A stretch of 64,000 nucleotides of DNA, from NCBI RefSeq assembly GCF_000315625.1, contig NW_005434477.1, positions 12,346 through 76,345 of the forward strand, given 5' to 3'. How positions within the stretch are numbered: the first letter of the stretch is position 1; each line of letters begins with the position of its first letter. A program made the position numbers and the translations under genes. The notes beneath the pieces are model-generated. The model did no database searches, was not told the DNA's origin, and was given only the letters and a program-made list of their open reading frames with translations. The DNA is from Guillardia theta CCMP2712 (taxonomy: Eukaryota > Cryptophyceae > Pyrenomonadales > Geminigeraceae). Of this stretch, positions 1-11,488 are shown piece after piece.

Positions 1-54
1 TCCTCCTCCTCCTCCTCCTCCTCCTCCTCCCTCCCTCCTCCTCCTCCTCCTCCT
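1..54. repeat. (TCC)n microsatellite
   Basis: Pure TCC trinucleotide tract with one interruption, lying just inside the intron that begins at 57 (minus strand) of the UBE3A-like gene. Confidence 0.9.
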
Positions 55-57
55 CAC

Positions 58-1836
58 CCGGCTTCAGCTCGTGCGTCTTCATCACTCCAAACTCCTCATA
101 ATCCACTACAAATGAGCGAGCAAAAACTTCCTCCACGTCCCCGTCGAAGTCCAACAGGCTCTGGAGACCACGGGCGAGGCCCGGATTGCAGTCCTTGAGG
201 TCGAGCAGGCAGGGCTGAAACCCCATCAGCTTCTTGTACACGACCATGGGGAAGTGAACATCGAGGATGACGCTGTTGTAGATTGCGAGGCCGAAGACTT
301 TCCCTATCAGGTTGAACTCCCTCGCATTCTCCAGGGCCGTGGCAGAGAACCAGAAAGTCCGGCTATCGTCATCGTAGGTGAACATGCCGTAGTTGAGGTC
401 GAACATTTGCCGGACGATGAGCTGGAAGAATTCCTTCTGGACGCCCCCCTCATCGATTCCTTCCTCCCCCTTGAACACGACCTTGAGCGGCTTCTTCAAG
501 AACGTCTCGTTCCCGTCCTGCTGCGCAGAGATCTGAACGAGCGTATCCCTGATCAAGTTCTCCCTCCTCACCTTGAGGATGAGGTAGGGGCACTCGTTCC
601 CTCCGAAGATGCTGCGGAACAGCGCGGACCTGATCTGCGTCCTCATCTGGTTGTTGGCGTCCAGCTGGAGAAGCTTCGACTTAGTGGAGGGGTCGAGGAC
701 GAAGGGATGGTCGCAGAAGGAGAAGGGACAACGCTGAGTGTCCTTCCATCTCGCAAAGTCCTCCGTGAAGTCGACGAGCTCGTTGATCGCGTCGTTGTAG
801 AACTCCTTGTACGAGACCCTTGTCCTGCTCTGGTTGCTGCCCCACAGGATCTTAAGGACCTTGGTGGCAGACGCGACGTGGTCATCGATGCAACGGAACT
901 CGTTCACATAGATGGTGATGAACTGTTGGAAGGCAACGACGATCTCGCGGAACGCCTCCTCCTCCACCTCCTCCAGCCATCGCTGCAGGATGTCTCGGTG
1001 GTCCTGCTTCAGCTGATTGACGGAGCTGCAAACCTTCTTGAAGATGCTGTTGTAGAACTCCGGCTCCATCAGGCCCGGCCAGAGGAGGAGGACGACGAAC
1101 ATCCGCAGGTGCTCCAGCTTGTTGCTCGTCCCCGTACCAGCAGGCGGGGCGCCAGCTTGCTCAGAAGCCCCTCGAACGCCAACGCTACCATGTCGTTGAC
1201 GATGCTGTCGGTCAGAGCACCCTCTCCATTCACCATGGCTATGGGCTTCCGGCACTTTGCCATGGCGGCGAAGGCCTCGCTAACCGCATCGAAGTCGATG
1301 CCCGAGCTCTCCTCGTTGGCCCTGCATGGCCGCCCGTTCTTGAGGAAGCTCCAGCTCGCCGACTCCGAGCTAGACAGGCACCTCTTGATCGCGTCTGCAA
1401 GCTCCAGCTGCGTGCTCACGTTGGACTCAGCAGACGTTGCTGCCTGCAAGAGCTTCTTGAGGGGCACAAGCTCAGCTGAGGTAGAGCTGGCCTCCGTCCA
1501 CTGCAGGCTCTCCGGGATGGTCACGGCAGCTCCAGCACACAGGAAGTGGGTCGTGCTCTGCGCGAGCTTCACGGCCAGGAGGGCGGCCGAGGTGGGGTCG
1601 AGCCGGGGCCCTTCAGGGCAGGAGAAGCAGTTCCTGTTGGTGCAGTAGACGGTACCGCACCCCATGGTGATCTGATTGAAGTAGCTGTAGATTAGACTCC
1701 TGCATGAGTCGTAGTCCGGGCTCGGCGTGTAGGACGGCAGGGCGTCTCTCCCTCCTCCTCCTTCAGCAGCTTCCCCGTGCAGAGATGAGCGCTCCTCACT
1801 GCCTGCTACCTGCATCCTCTCCCTCGACCCGTTCAT
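58..1836 (-). CDS. UBE3A-like HECT E3 ubiquitin ligase (partial, C-terminus beyond left edge)
   Basis: HECT ligases take ubiquitin from an E2 onto a cysteine and pass it to the substrate. The N-terminus (residues about 44-85) holds an AZUL zinc-binding domain with four cysteines in the order CGTVYCTNRNCFSCPEG, the hallmark of UBE3A. Further on, the frame reads a HECT N-lobe (FNLIGKVFGLAIYN, then HELKPG), which continues past the window, so the catalytic Cys lies outside it. The ATG at 1836 gives a short Ser/Gly/Arg leader before AZUL. The last exon seen ends at 58 at a CCGG|GTGAG donor, followed by a GGA-rich intron. The reading frame shifts once near 1118-1188. A 71-nt GT-AG intron (1188-1118) restores it in phase 0. 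A 20-nt intron (1137-1118) or one missing base in the GGGG run would also do so. The family call is firm; the join is not. Confidence 0.9.
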
Positions 1837-3994
1837 GTGCTCGTCGCCTCCTTTGGAGGCGCTGGGCGCCCCTGCCCCTGCGACTGGGTCAATCGCAATG
1901 CATCACATCCGACACGTCGACTTCTCTCACCGTTGTGACTCGCAGCATGCGATCCCTGGAGAGGACTCGACGACGACTCTAGCCCTCGTTCCTCATTGTC
2001 GTCTCTGCACATGTCGTCTTTCTTGTCCATGATACCACCTCCCAGACAAGGGCGGGGCCTTGGCTGCGGTTACAAACCTCGGAGCTCCCCTCTACACCTT
2101 CACAAGGCCATGGGGTTTCTTCTCTGATGAGCCCCTTCCAACAAGTCGAGAGGGCTTCTACCTGCACGAAACATGAGAACTTCACCGAGGCCACCTGCTG
2201 GTTCAGCGTTTGTCTTTCCAACTTTCCTTGCAGCAAGCACGCTTGCTCAAGCACCCACATACATCAGCTCCTTCAGCTACATGCTCGATCTCCCTATCTT
2301 CACATCTCATCGCAGAACCTACTTCTGACCATCTCCTCGCACCAGCGCGCCAATTCGCACGGCCAAGCGGATGCTGCATCTACAATGTTCTATCCAACGA
2401 AGGGAGTAGGAGAGCTGTCAAGGTTCAAGAAAGGTGTGAGACAAGAAGAAAGAAAGCTGGATGGGAGGGTAAGGCGGAGTTTTCTTGATAGCTGAAGAGC
2501 CGAGGTCAACCTCCATCCTATTGCTCACTTTATCCTTGTCCGCTTTCATCCCCCACCCCCACCCCTCCCACCTCTCTCTGTCTCTTGTTCTCCTGCACAC
2601 AGAATATAGCTTATCAGCTCTTCTCATCTCAATGCGCAATCGCTGTCAGCATCCTCCATCCTCCATTGAAGCGTCCTCACTTCCAGGAAACCTGATACGG
2701 CCGTCTCGCTTCGATTTTCACTTTATCTCGCTCCCTTCCCTTCTTCCTCTGCGCGTGCCATGGCTTCATCGTCGTCATGCTCGCCGCTTCTACTGGGCAT
2801 GTTTGCATCCTCTCATCGAGTCTGTCCCTCCCCTCCCCTTCCTCCTCCTCCCTCCTTCTTTCCCTGTCTCCTCCCCTAGTGTCTGCATAGAAGGCGATCG
2901 ATAATACCACCGCACCCCCACCCCCCACCCCTCTATCCGAACCTTCACCCCACCACCACCTACTTCCTTCGCCCACCCTGCACAGATGTACCCCACCTTT
3001 TCGTACACATAGGACAAAGTACCACCATATTGATATCAAAGTACCCCTCACTTATCCCATGGGGAACAACAAAATTTCACCCCCACCCACAATTTTGTGT
3101 CCCCCCCAACAAAGACTCATCTGTACCCCTACAACCCATTCCCCATTCAAGGTCAGCCTCACTCAATCGATTTTCAGACGGATAAACACCAAATATTACT
3201 CCAAGTTTTGAAAATTTCCAAAAAGAAAAAACACGAAATGTCCAGCACGTTTGAAGTCATACCACCCCCCTTTTCCCCTACATTCCTAGGTACCTCCACC
3301 GAGAGGGAATGGATGAGCCGGTTGGCTTGATGGTGCCGGGCCCACCTCAGCCTTCTTGAAGAGCGGGTGCCGCGTGCGGCTCTCAGTCCGTGGCACGGTG
3401 ACCGTCGGACGACGGTGCGCCCGGGCCGCGGGCGGCCCGGGCGGGAACTTGGCTTAAAACTGGTTGCCATCAGGGCCGATTGCCAGCCTGCCCTGTCACG
3501 GTGCAGCCCGGAACCGTTCGGTTGAATCGTTGAAAGTTCCGACAAACGGTTCACGGTACCGTGTACTAGGCCGCGGCACTGCACCAGCCGCCGGCGTACG
3601 GTCATCCGACCAGCCTTGACCGTACCGTCCAGGACGGGACTGAGGCTGCCGCCGTTCTAGCTGCCAGCCTCAGTGACCGTCGGACTACTGGCGACCCGCC
3701 GTCACGGTCGCGGCGGCCGCCGCTCCCGGCGGCCTGATCGGGGGCAGTGCCATCACTCGGAGTCCGAGTACCGTGCGAGTCACGTGGATGGCAAGGGTTC
3801 AAGGTGATACATCCGAGTGGACGGTACAAGTTCACCGAGTTGCAACCGGTATGTTGCATGAAATCACTGCCACATTCAGTGTACGGCAAGTGGCGCCGCC
3901 TTAATCGCGGCAGTGGTCACCAACGGTTGACAGTCAGTCACTGCTGGTTGCCAGCAGCCATTGAGTAGCAACGAGTGACCGTCACTGACGCTGC
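1837..3994. other. Intergenic region upstream of the UBE3A-like gene
   Basis: No supportable gene was seen. The part next to the ATG (about 1840-2900) is pyrimidine-rich on the plus strand. It is followed by a C-tract island at about 2880-3160 and a GC-rich palindromic island at about 3330-3830, which includes the perfect 12-bp palindrome CACGGTACCGTG at 3552-3563. Confidence 0.6.
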
Positions 3995-5615
3995 TCACAA
4001 CAACCCGCAATCCTGAATGACAACCTGACAGGCAACAGGAGTCAGGGGAAGCCCCCGCCTCCCCTCCTACCCTCACACCGACATCTCACCTTTTCCTTGG
4101 GCTTCCCTGAGTTGACTCCTTTGTCAAACAGCCCAGACTTGGTCTCGAGGGAATCGAGTTTCTGAAGGAAAGCAAGCATTGGCTTGAAGACATTCAGAAT
4201 GACTGGTAGTCGCACCTCAATCACGTCCAGCCCTTCGATCACTTTGCCAAATGCCTGTGTAGGTCTGATCAGATGAGGAGTAGCAGGAGGAGGCATCGGC
4301 CAGCAGGGAAAGCAAAAGGAGGCAGAGGAGCGGCAGACGAAGCAGAAGAAGGAGGAATAGCAGGAAGAGGGGAGGGAGGCGAAGGGACTGAGGAAGCAGG
4401 GTGGAGCCATGAGAGAAGGGTTACCACATATTTGTTGTCGAAAATTTTCGAATATCCTACATGAAACGTGAGTGAAGGATCTATCCCTTGGTTCGTTCGG
4501 TCTCCCACCCATATCTATTTCTCTCCTGGTGCTGATGAAGAAACGCGAGTCGACCTGGAGACTTCATGTCAAATGCGATTTCAGCTCCCCTCTTCTTGCT
4601 CACTGTCTTCTCCAACGTGTTCTGCATGGAAACGATTCCTGGCGCTGTGTGCATGATCTTGAAGTTTTCCTTCACGCAAAAAAGTTATCCATCTCAACGC
4701 TCCCATCGGCTCTTCACCTGCTCGAACGGCTCGCCGTCGTTGATCGCTGGTTTCCCGCTCCTTCCGTTGTTGTTCAGGACCTGCAAGGCCACTCTCACTT
4801 GCTCAGCAACGTTGTGCTCCATCTGATACATCTCCTGCCGAGATCTGAAGTCCTTGCACAATACGGTAGAACTCCGTGCCCTTGTACCCGTAGCCAGGGG
4901 AACCTTTCACCAAGCCCTTGAAGTTCTCAACAGTCTATGAAGATGAGCGAGAGAATGAGTTGAGGGCATCGGCCATGTTGCAGCATCACCTTAGGAACGA
5001 TGCCTCCATACAGCCCTATTACGATCCTGCTCGTGTTCTTTGAGTCTCCAATCGAAACGTCAAAGTATGCCTTGTCAGTGACCTGTTGTACAAAGAGATG
5101 TCAGTCTTCCACGACGATTGAAAGAAGAAACGAACTTGAGCTTTCGCGTTCCCTTCCGGCGTAGTCAGGTCGATCGAAGCAGACGTATCCACTGTAGCCG
5201 TGCCCTCCTTGGCGCCAGCACCCGCCGATGCCTAAAATTGTTAGAGCCCATTGAGCAGGCAGAGGAAGAATACCACAAAAGAAGAAATGAGCAGGATGGA
5301 GCCCAGCATGCTCCTTCGTCCCATGGTCTCCGAAATATCCGAATTCATAGTAACAATATCAGCATGTCGCCTCTCACGGGTGCAGGGCATGTTGCCATGG
5401 CGGAGGAGAGGCAGAGTCCCTCCCGTGAACGCCAGCGATCCTTCCAACGAAGACATCAAGACCATGCACACAAGAAACGCGCTCCGCGATGACGACGAGG
5501 ATGAGGATGAGGATGCGTATCTCAATGGATATGAAGAAGATGACGAGGAGGTCGAGGAGGTCGATGCTGAACAGCGTCTGCGGGCGCCATGAACTACCGC
5601 GCCCGAGGCCGCCAT
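3995..5615 (-). CDS. Thylakoid-lumen cyclophilin-type peptidyl-prolyl isomerase
   Basis: Catalyses proline cis-trans isomerisation during folding. Ten exons join in frame to about 345 aa: 5615-5274, 5231-5136, 5082-4990, 4934-4830, 4780-4718, 4669-4604, 4554-4509, 4456-4425, 4254-4090 and 4024-3995, with introns of 42-170 nt. Cyclophilin signatures in order are [75 protein letters not shown] and the C-terminal VVIQDCGLL. The leader has a poly-Ser stretch, a hydrophobic signal peptide ending SLAF (Phe at +1, as in secondary red plastids), a transit-like region, then [15 protein letters not shown] followed by ASAGAGA, a twin-arginine lumen signal. This tripartite leader suggests the thylakoid lumen (inference). 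The ATG at 5615 leaves an unusually long segment before the hydrophobic core, so the true start could differ. Confidence 0.88.
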
Positions 5616-5958
5616 TGCTCCGCCGCCCGCCTCAGAGATCGATATCTAATTTCTTGACTCGGGATTAAGGGGTCTTAATTTCCTAATTCTGCTCGATAAT
5701 TCAGATCACGGCCGCCCGGTTTCAGTTTAAAAGAATCTTTTTAAAAGTCACGGAACCACCACGACGGTCACGTGGCCCTCGATAGAATCTGCTGTACTCT
5801 CCAACAGTAGTACTGTTTCTGCGACGAAGCATCTGCGGCGCTCAACACTCTGGCAGGCAAGCATGGACGAGTAAGTCGACGCGCCGGTACGGGCATGTCA
5901 TGTCACGTGTGTCGGACGTTTCATTCCAACGAAACAAATAAAGTATGAATAAAGTATG
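5616..5958. other. Short intergenic gap, promoter side of the cyclophilin gene
   Basis: AT-rich sequence without a supportable gene lies between the cyclin stop and the cyclophilin start. It should contain the cyclophilin promoter and the cyclin 3' end. No clear motif was recognised. Confidence 0.4.
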
Positions 5959-7019
5959 CTACATCTGTTGAGCTCTGTGGCTCTTGATCGAAAACCACCA
6001 CTTCCCACCCATGTACTCCCTTCTTGCATCAAGATCAACCCCCACGCACCTTGCGAACATGTGAAGCTGTCTAGCGACAAGTTTCACTTGTGCGACATGC
6101 TGTTCATCCTTGCAACAGTCATCGGACGAGCTTGCTCTCCAACAACGAAGTTCTTTAGGAATCCACTCGCACTGGCATGAGTCCCATCCCTTCTCCCTTG
6201 CAAGATTCCATAAGATGGCAGACACGATGACGGATGGTTTAACATGATTCTCGGCGATCAAATGGCTGAGCTTGAGGTAGATGTCAGCGACATCCCTCAG
6301 AGCATTTCTTTTTGTTTCTGGCGCCAAGTCCAGAACACAGGAGAGCAGCCTCGAAGTTGTGACGGGTTGAAGGTTGAAATCAAGCGCTTCCAGTACGGCC
6401 CATTCTGCATCACGAATCTCATCCTCGTCCACTTGAAACGGTTGCAACAAAGGTACTAAGTCGCAGATCCGTACAGCGTAGGTTTCGCAAAGTTTCAAGG
6501 CCGTCAGCATGCAGGCTACAGGCAGTAATACTGATTTGCGGAAAGATTGGACCAGTTTCTCGTTCTGCGAGCATCGTTGCAAGTAGTTCATGGACAAGGC
6601 AATGACTTCTGAATCCATATCATCCATGATGCCAACTGAATGACAAAGCTGTAAAGAAACGAAGGATCAGAAAAGAATCAATCTGCGAGCAAGATCTTTA
6701 CCTCAAGGACAACTTGAATGCTTCTAATCATTGTGACGGGATCCGTGCACTCTTGCTTCTTCAATTCCACCTCGTCTTGAAGGAGAGCATGAAAGTGTCG
6801 CATCTGCTCTTCCGATCCCCTACACTCCTCGACTTGCATACACTGCCCACGGTCAACTCTGCACAATTTCTGCACCGTGCACTCAGTCTCATCAGCTGGT
6901 CTTGCTCGCTTCTGTCTTGAAGTTTGTTGAGCTGAGAGTGTAGAGGGTTCTTGGTGTTCTTGCGCAGTGCTGCCGGTGCTTGCTTGGAGGATCGCAGGAA
7001 TGGAAGGAGTGAGTTGCAT
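5959..7019 (-). CDS. Cyclin (cyclin-box protein)
   Basis: Cyclins bind and activate cyclin-dependent kinases. There are two exons, 7019-6703 and 6648-5959, with a 54-nt GT-AG intron. The N-terminal third is polar and probably disordered. The cyclin box follows, with MNYLQRCSQNEKLVQSF, the helix LLPVACMLTALKLCETYAV (the conserved alanine/lysine helix) and DEIRDAEWAVLEALDFNLQ, matching the second half of the N-terminal cyclin fold. A second helical block (LDLAPETKRNALRDVADIYL) looks like a divergent C-terminal cyclin fold. Length is about 335 aa. The fold is clear, but the subtype (A/B-like or a CNTD-like class) cannot be decided by eye. Confidence 0.82.
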
Positions 7020-8719
7020 CCTCTACGGTAGCTGCTCAACGTTTTCTCAGGCAAGCTCTCTCCCTTACCCTTCTGTCGCTACTGCTCGCTCTCCCTCGTG
7101 TTGTCCCTCGAGCCCCTAGCGTCTGCTTGTCTCCTCGCCTCCACGCCTTGTTGTTCCTTGGTCGACCTCCTGCTCTGGTATAGGCCCTAGTAGCGCCCCC
7201 GAGAGGGAGAGGGGTCCTGTGAGTGGATGTATCATTTACACCGGTCATCCATGTTAATTTGTACCAATATTTTCACAGATGAAGGGTGGGTGATACTAGC
7301 GTCGTACTCCGATGGGTGGGGTACAGTTCTGACCGAATGTGCGAAAAAACATGATTTCGTTTTTTCACCCCCAGCCCCCCCCTGTGTCTTTCCAGGAGTG
7401 GGTATACCGGCACGACCCCTTCCGTCACATGATTTGCAACCATAATTTCCCACGATATCAAATTTGACATATTAAAAATGGAAATTCTGCCACAGTTTTG
7501 CTGGCTCCTCGATATTTGTCCTCTAAATATGCCCCCTACCCCACGTCTACAACCCTTCATTTTGACCGATCTTCATCCCTACCCCTTACGACTAGAACAA
7601 TTCACCTCAACCAGTAGTGTACCCTGCTCATTTCCATAAAACCACCGGGTACTTTTCCAGACGCCTGCAGTATCTGACCACCCACCCCAGACAAATCAAT
7701 CATGTGATAACCCCTTGGTTTTCCCTTCGAACCACCCCTGTCTTGATCTGACGCCCCACATATTCCATATCAGTGCCTGTCTTCTTCGTACAACACTCCT
7801 TACCCCCTTTGATCAATACCCCTACCCCCCCAAATAACTATAGTACCCCGTAATTCTACTTCGAAATCTTGCATGAGCATGACCCCTACCCATTCTCCTC
7901 CTCAGTCAAACACGCCAACTCTCCCTCAGTTTACTTCAGGGCATTTGGTGTTATAACTATTCACTCTACAATCGACGCCGATTGTACCCCTGGACCCCTT
8001 TCTTCTAGGTGATAAGTGTAGGGTAGGGTAAACAGAATCTATCATTGATTGGCATGCGTAAAGTACCCCAACCAAGGTCTCAGCCCTGACAGCACATTTT
8101 GACCACCCCACCCCACACAAATTACCCCTACCCTCCGATGAAAAAATATGACCACAATCTTGGTACTCCTGACCTATGAATAGTGGCCCATCATTATCCC
8201 CTGACCCCCGTCAATTGTCGAAAATAGTGTACCCCACCACCTCCACTGACCTGGAAAAACTACCCCACCCTTTGTATTCCCACCGAGGACGCCCGCTGTG
8301 CTCGAGATTTTGCTAAAATTCCGTCCTCCTGAAGCTCAGTTTCCGAATTACCTCCACCCCTTCTATGTCGGTCAAATGAACCCCTGGATTAACACCAGGA
8401 TGGTACCACCATTATTGAGCTTATAATATTATATTGAACCCGGCGTAGTACCAGCTCACCTTTATTACGGTACCTTATCGGTTATTTTTACGTCTAGCAC
8501 AGTGTACCGGGCCATATCAGGGCTGTACCGTGCCTCGGAGTCAGACTAATAATCATCGAGTCAGTCGCCGGGCCAGCATGGTCGGGCGCCGGGCCCGGCC
8601 TGTCAGCGCTTGAAGTACTGTAACCGGCCCGGTCCGGGCTCCTCGGACTCGAAGCCGGCCCGCGCCTGCGGTGACTGACACTCCTAGAGGTCTTGAGGCC
8701 AACCCGCCTCGTGTCAGAT
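7020..8719. other. Divergent intergenic region with C-tract and GC islands
   Basis: This lies between the divergently transcribed cyclin and VAT1-like genes. About 7240-8430 is a C-tract island full of TACCCC/CCACCCC words on the plus strand. About 8480-8690 is a GC-rich stretch with GGGCCCGG, CCGGCCCGG and GTACCG words. No gene was supported. Confidence 0.6.
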
Positions 8720-11263
8720 ATGAAAGTTTTCAAAAAAAGCTCAGCAACAGGGGTGAAAATGGCGTGCCGAACGGTGTTCATGGCGATGGCTTGCCTGTTC
8801 CTCGAGGGCGCAGAGGCATGGTCACTCCTGCGAATCAGCCTGCCGTCATGGACAGAGCACGGGAGACAAGCATGCACAGCGGATGGTCGGCATCAGGGAT
8901 GGGGAAATCAGCGATCAGGCATGATGCCACTGGGATCCTGGGCAAGGAGGGGAGGTCGGACGATTCGGATGAGCGGAGATGCAGAGATCGAGCGAGAAGT
9001 CTGGATGATCGAGAAGCCTGGTAACCTCAAACATCTGCAGAAGAAGAAGGACATGCTTCCTCCTCCTGGCCCTGACGAGGTTCGCGTGCGAGTCTGCGCC
9101 ATCGGTCTCAACTTCGCCGACGTCTTCACGGTGCTGGGCATGTATGACGCCGCGTCCTCCAAGGAGAACCTTGTCCCTGGTCTAGAGTTCTCTGGTGTGG
9201 TAGAGGCTATCGGTGATCGCCTGCAGAACCGGAAATCTGCGATCGTATCGAGGTCGCCCGACGGGAAGCGAAATGTCCTGGTGTCGTCTCCGGAGCCCAG
9301 TCAGACGAAGGAGGGGGACGGTCAGAAGATCAGAGTTGGAGACAGAGTCATGGGTTTCTCTCGCTTCGGCTCTTTCTCTACGCACCTGAATGTCGGCTCC
9401 TCCTACATCCGACCTATCCCCGACGACTGGACGTTTCAACAAGGAGCATCGTTTGTTGTCCAGGGTTTGACCGCATGGTACGGGTTGGTTGAGCTTGGAC
9501 AGGCGCAGGCGGGGAAGCGAGTCTTGATCCACTCAGCTGCAGGAGGTGTTGGCCTCTTCTGCCTTCAGATCTGCCGGCTCTTCGACATGACCCCTGGTGG
9601 CCCGACCTTCTCCCCCCTCCCTCCCCCCCGCCCCCCCGCCCTTTCTTTCCTCCCCAACCCCCAACTCCCAATCTCACTCCCACATCCACTCCCTTTCTCT
9701 CCCTCCCCCTCTCCTCCCCTTCCCCCTCCTTACCTAGTGCCATCAGTTGCCATCGTAGGATCGGAGGAAAAGTCAGCGCTGCTGGCAGAGACCTACGGGC
9801 TCGAGAAGTCGCAGATTGTAATCAGGAAGCAGAGCCCGCGGTCTGGTGGAGGAGAGGAGGGGGCTGGGGTGGTCTGACTTGCAGTCCTGCGCAGGAGGTT
9901 CAAGGAGGATGTGATTGGAGCTTGTCAGCTTCTGGATGGGAAGTAGGACGTACAGCTCTCGGTCCTCCTGTCTTGCTCAGGGAGTGGGTGCAGGGGGTAT
10001 GACGTCATCATGGACTCGGTGGCCGGCAAGTACTTCAGCCCTGGCTACGAGAGGTCGACGCGCTAGTCACACTCGAATCTGACTGGTTCTTGCAGCTTGA
10101 GCCCGCAAGGACGTCACGTTCTCTTCGGGGTGAGTGGAAGGCAGGCAGGAAGGGGAGGAGGAACGAGAGAAGATAGCGAGAAACACGCTGGTTGCTGACT
10201 TCTGATGTCGCAAGGCTGCTTCTTACACTCCACGTGGTGACCTCGGCAAGGTCCACCTCCTTGCTCCTCCTCATCCTTGCTCCTCCTTAGTCCTCCTCCT
10301 CCTCCTCCTTAGTCCTCCTCCTTAGTCCTCCTCCTTAGTCCTCCTCCTCCTCCTCCTCCTCCTCCTCCTTGCTGCACCTCATCCTTCCTCGTCATCCTTC
10401 CTCCTCCTCCTCCTCCTCCTCCTCCTCCTCCTCCTCCTCCTCCTCCTCCTTCGCTGCTGCTGTTCCTGTCTCAGAGCTGAGGGCTGGTCTCAAGGTCTGG
10501 TGGTCCCTTGAGTTCTGGAGGAGTATAGTCCCCAAGTTCCTCTCCCGGCCCAAGTTGGACGTGCAGAAGATGATCGGGCAGAACAAGGCTGTCTTAGGAT
10601 TCAACCTCATCTGGTACTCCTTCCTCCCTCAACCTCAAGTCGCTTCCCCGTTAGCCACCTTGATCGCTTCCTCCCTTGCTCTTGCCTTGCTCTTCTCTTC
10701 CTCCTCCTGCGGTTCCGCATCCTCCGTTGTTCCTCTACAACCTCTTCTACCATTCCCACTCCCCCTGCAACTTCACCCGTTCCATCATGACCACTTCTAG
10801 ATTCTCCTCCCTCCCCCTCTCCTCCTCCCTTTTCTCTCCAACTCTCCACCTCCTTCCCTCCCTCCCTCATCTTCACTCTCCCTCTTCTCCTCCCTCCCTC
10901 TTCCCCTCCCTCCCTCTTCCCCTCCCTCCCTCCCTCTCTCTCCCAACGTTTCCTCCTCGCTCTTGTCTCATCCGGTCGCAGGTTGACAGACGGCGAGACT
11001 GACCCCAAGGTCCTGGGCCTCCTCATGGACCAGATGCTTCAGAGGCGCTGGAATCCTCCGATGGTCGGGGCGGAGTTCAGGTTTGATGAGGTGAGGACGA
11101 CTCCCTTGCATGCATGAGCTCACGAGAAGCGAGCAGATGCCGGAGGCCCTTCGCTTCTTCAAGAGGTAGGAGGAAGAGGATGGTGACGAGGGTGCATGAG
11201 ACTGACGAGGATGGCAGCGGTCGGAGCGTGGGCAAAGTTGTGGTCAACGTGAGCGAAGAATGA
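8720..11263 (+). CDS. VAT1-like MDR-family quinone oxidoreductase
   Basis: Medium-chain dehydrogenase/reductase family, NAD(P)H-dependent and without the zinc-site pattern, closest by eye to VAT1. Visible blocks are VRVRVCAIGLNFADVF, VPGLEFSGVV, GDRVMGF, the nucleotide-binding loop HSAAGGVGLFCLQI, then in later exons GYDVIMDSVAGKYFSP, a tryptophan-rich segment, LTDGETDPKVLGLLMDQM and the C-terminal SVGKVVVNVSEE. There are at least eight exons. One intron (about 10240-10475) is filled with TCC repeats and the next (about 10615-10980) is very pyrimidine-rich. The leader has a hydrophobic core ending GAEAW, possibly a signal peptide with an aromatic +1 residue, so plastid targeting is possible (inference). 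The ATG at 8759 is an alternative start. The exon join around 10215-10475 is uncertain. Confidence 0.85.
10262..10460. repeat. (TCC)n-rich intronic microsatellite
   Basis: TCC tracts are interrupted by several TTAGTCC copies, inside an intron of the VAT1-like gene. Confidence 0.85.
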
Positions 11264-11488
11264 GCGAGGGTGTGGTCTACGAGTCGTAGGGGAGCACAGG
11301 AAGAATTTTCAACATGTCATGTTTGGAACAATTGATTGATTTATTGACATCAACATTTGGAGCAGTACAAAGCTGAATGCTTTGATCCAAGGTTTCAAAA
11401 AACAGGGAAAATCGACAAAGACACCAAACTTCTCATCGACGAGCACATTTGGCCCGAAATTGCGCAGAAATCTTGAAAGCAAAGCAGC

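Noticed and set aside
1118-1137. Nucleomorph origin suggested by a 20-nt intron
   Set aside because: Nucleomorph genomes with 18-21-nt introns are AT-rich and compact; this window is balanced to GC-rich, with mostly 35-70-nt introns and large intergenic regions.
254-1648. 464-codon open frame on the plus strand
   Set aside because: It is exactly antisense to the HECT/AZUL coding sequence; its openness comes from GC-rich third positions of the real gene, and its sequence shows no domain.
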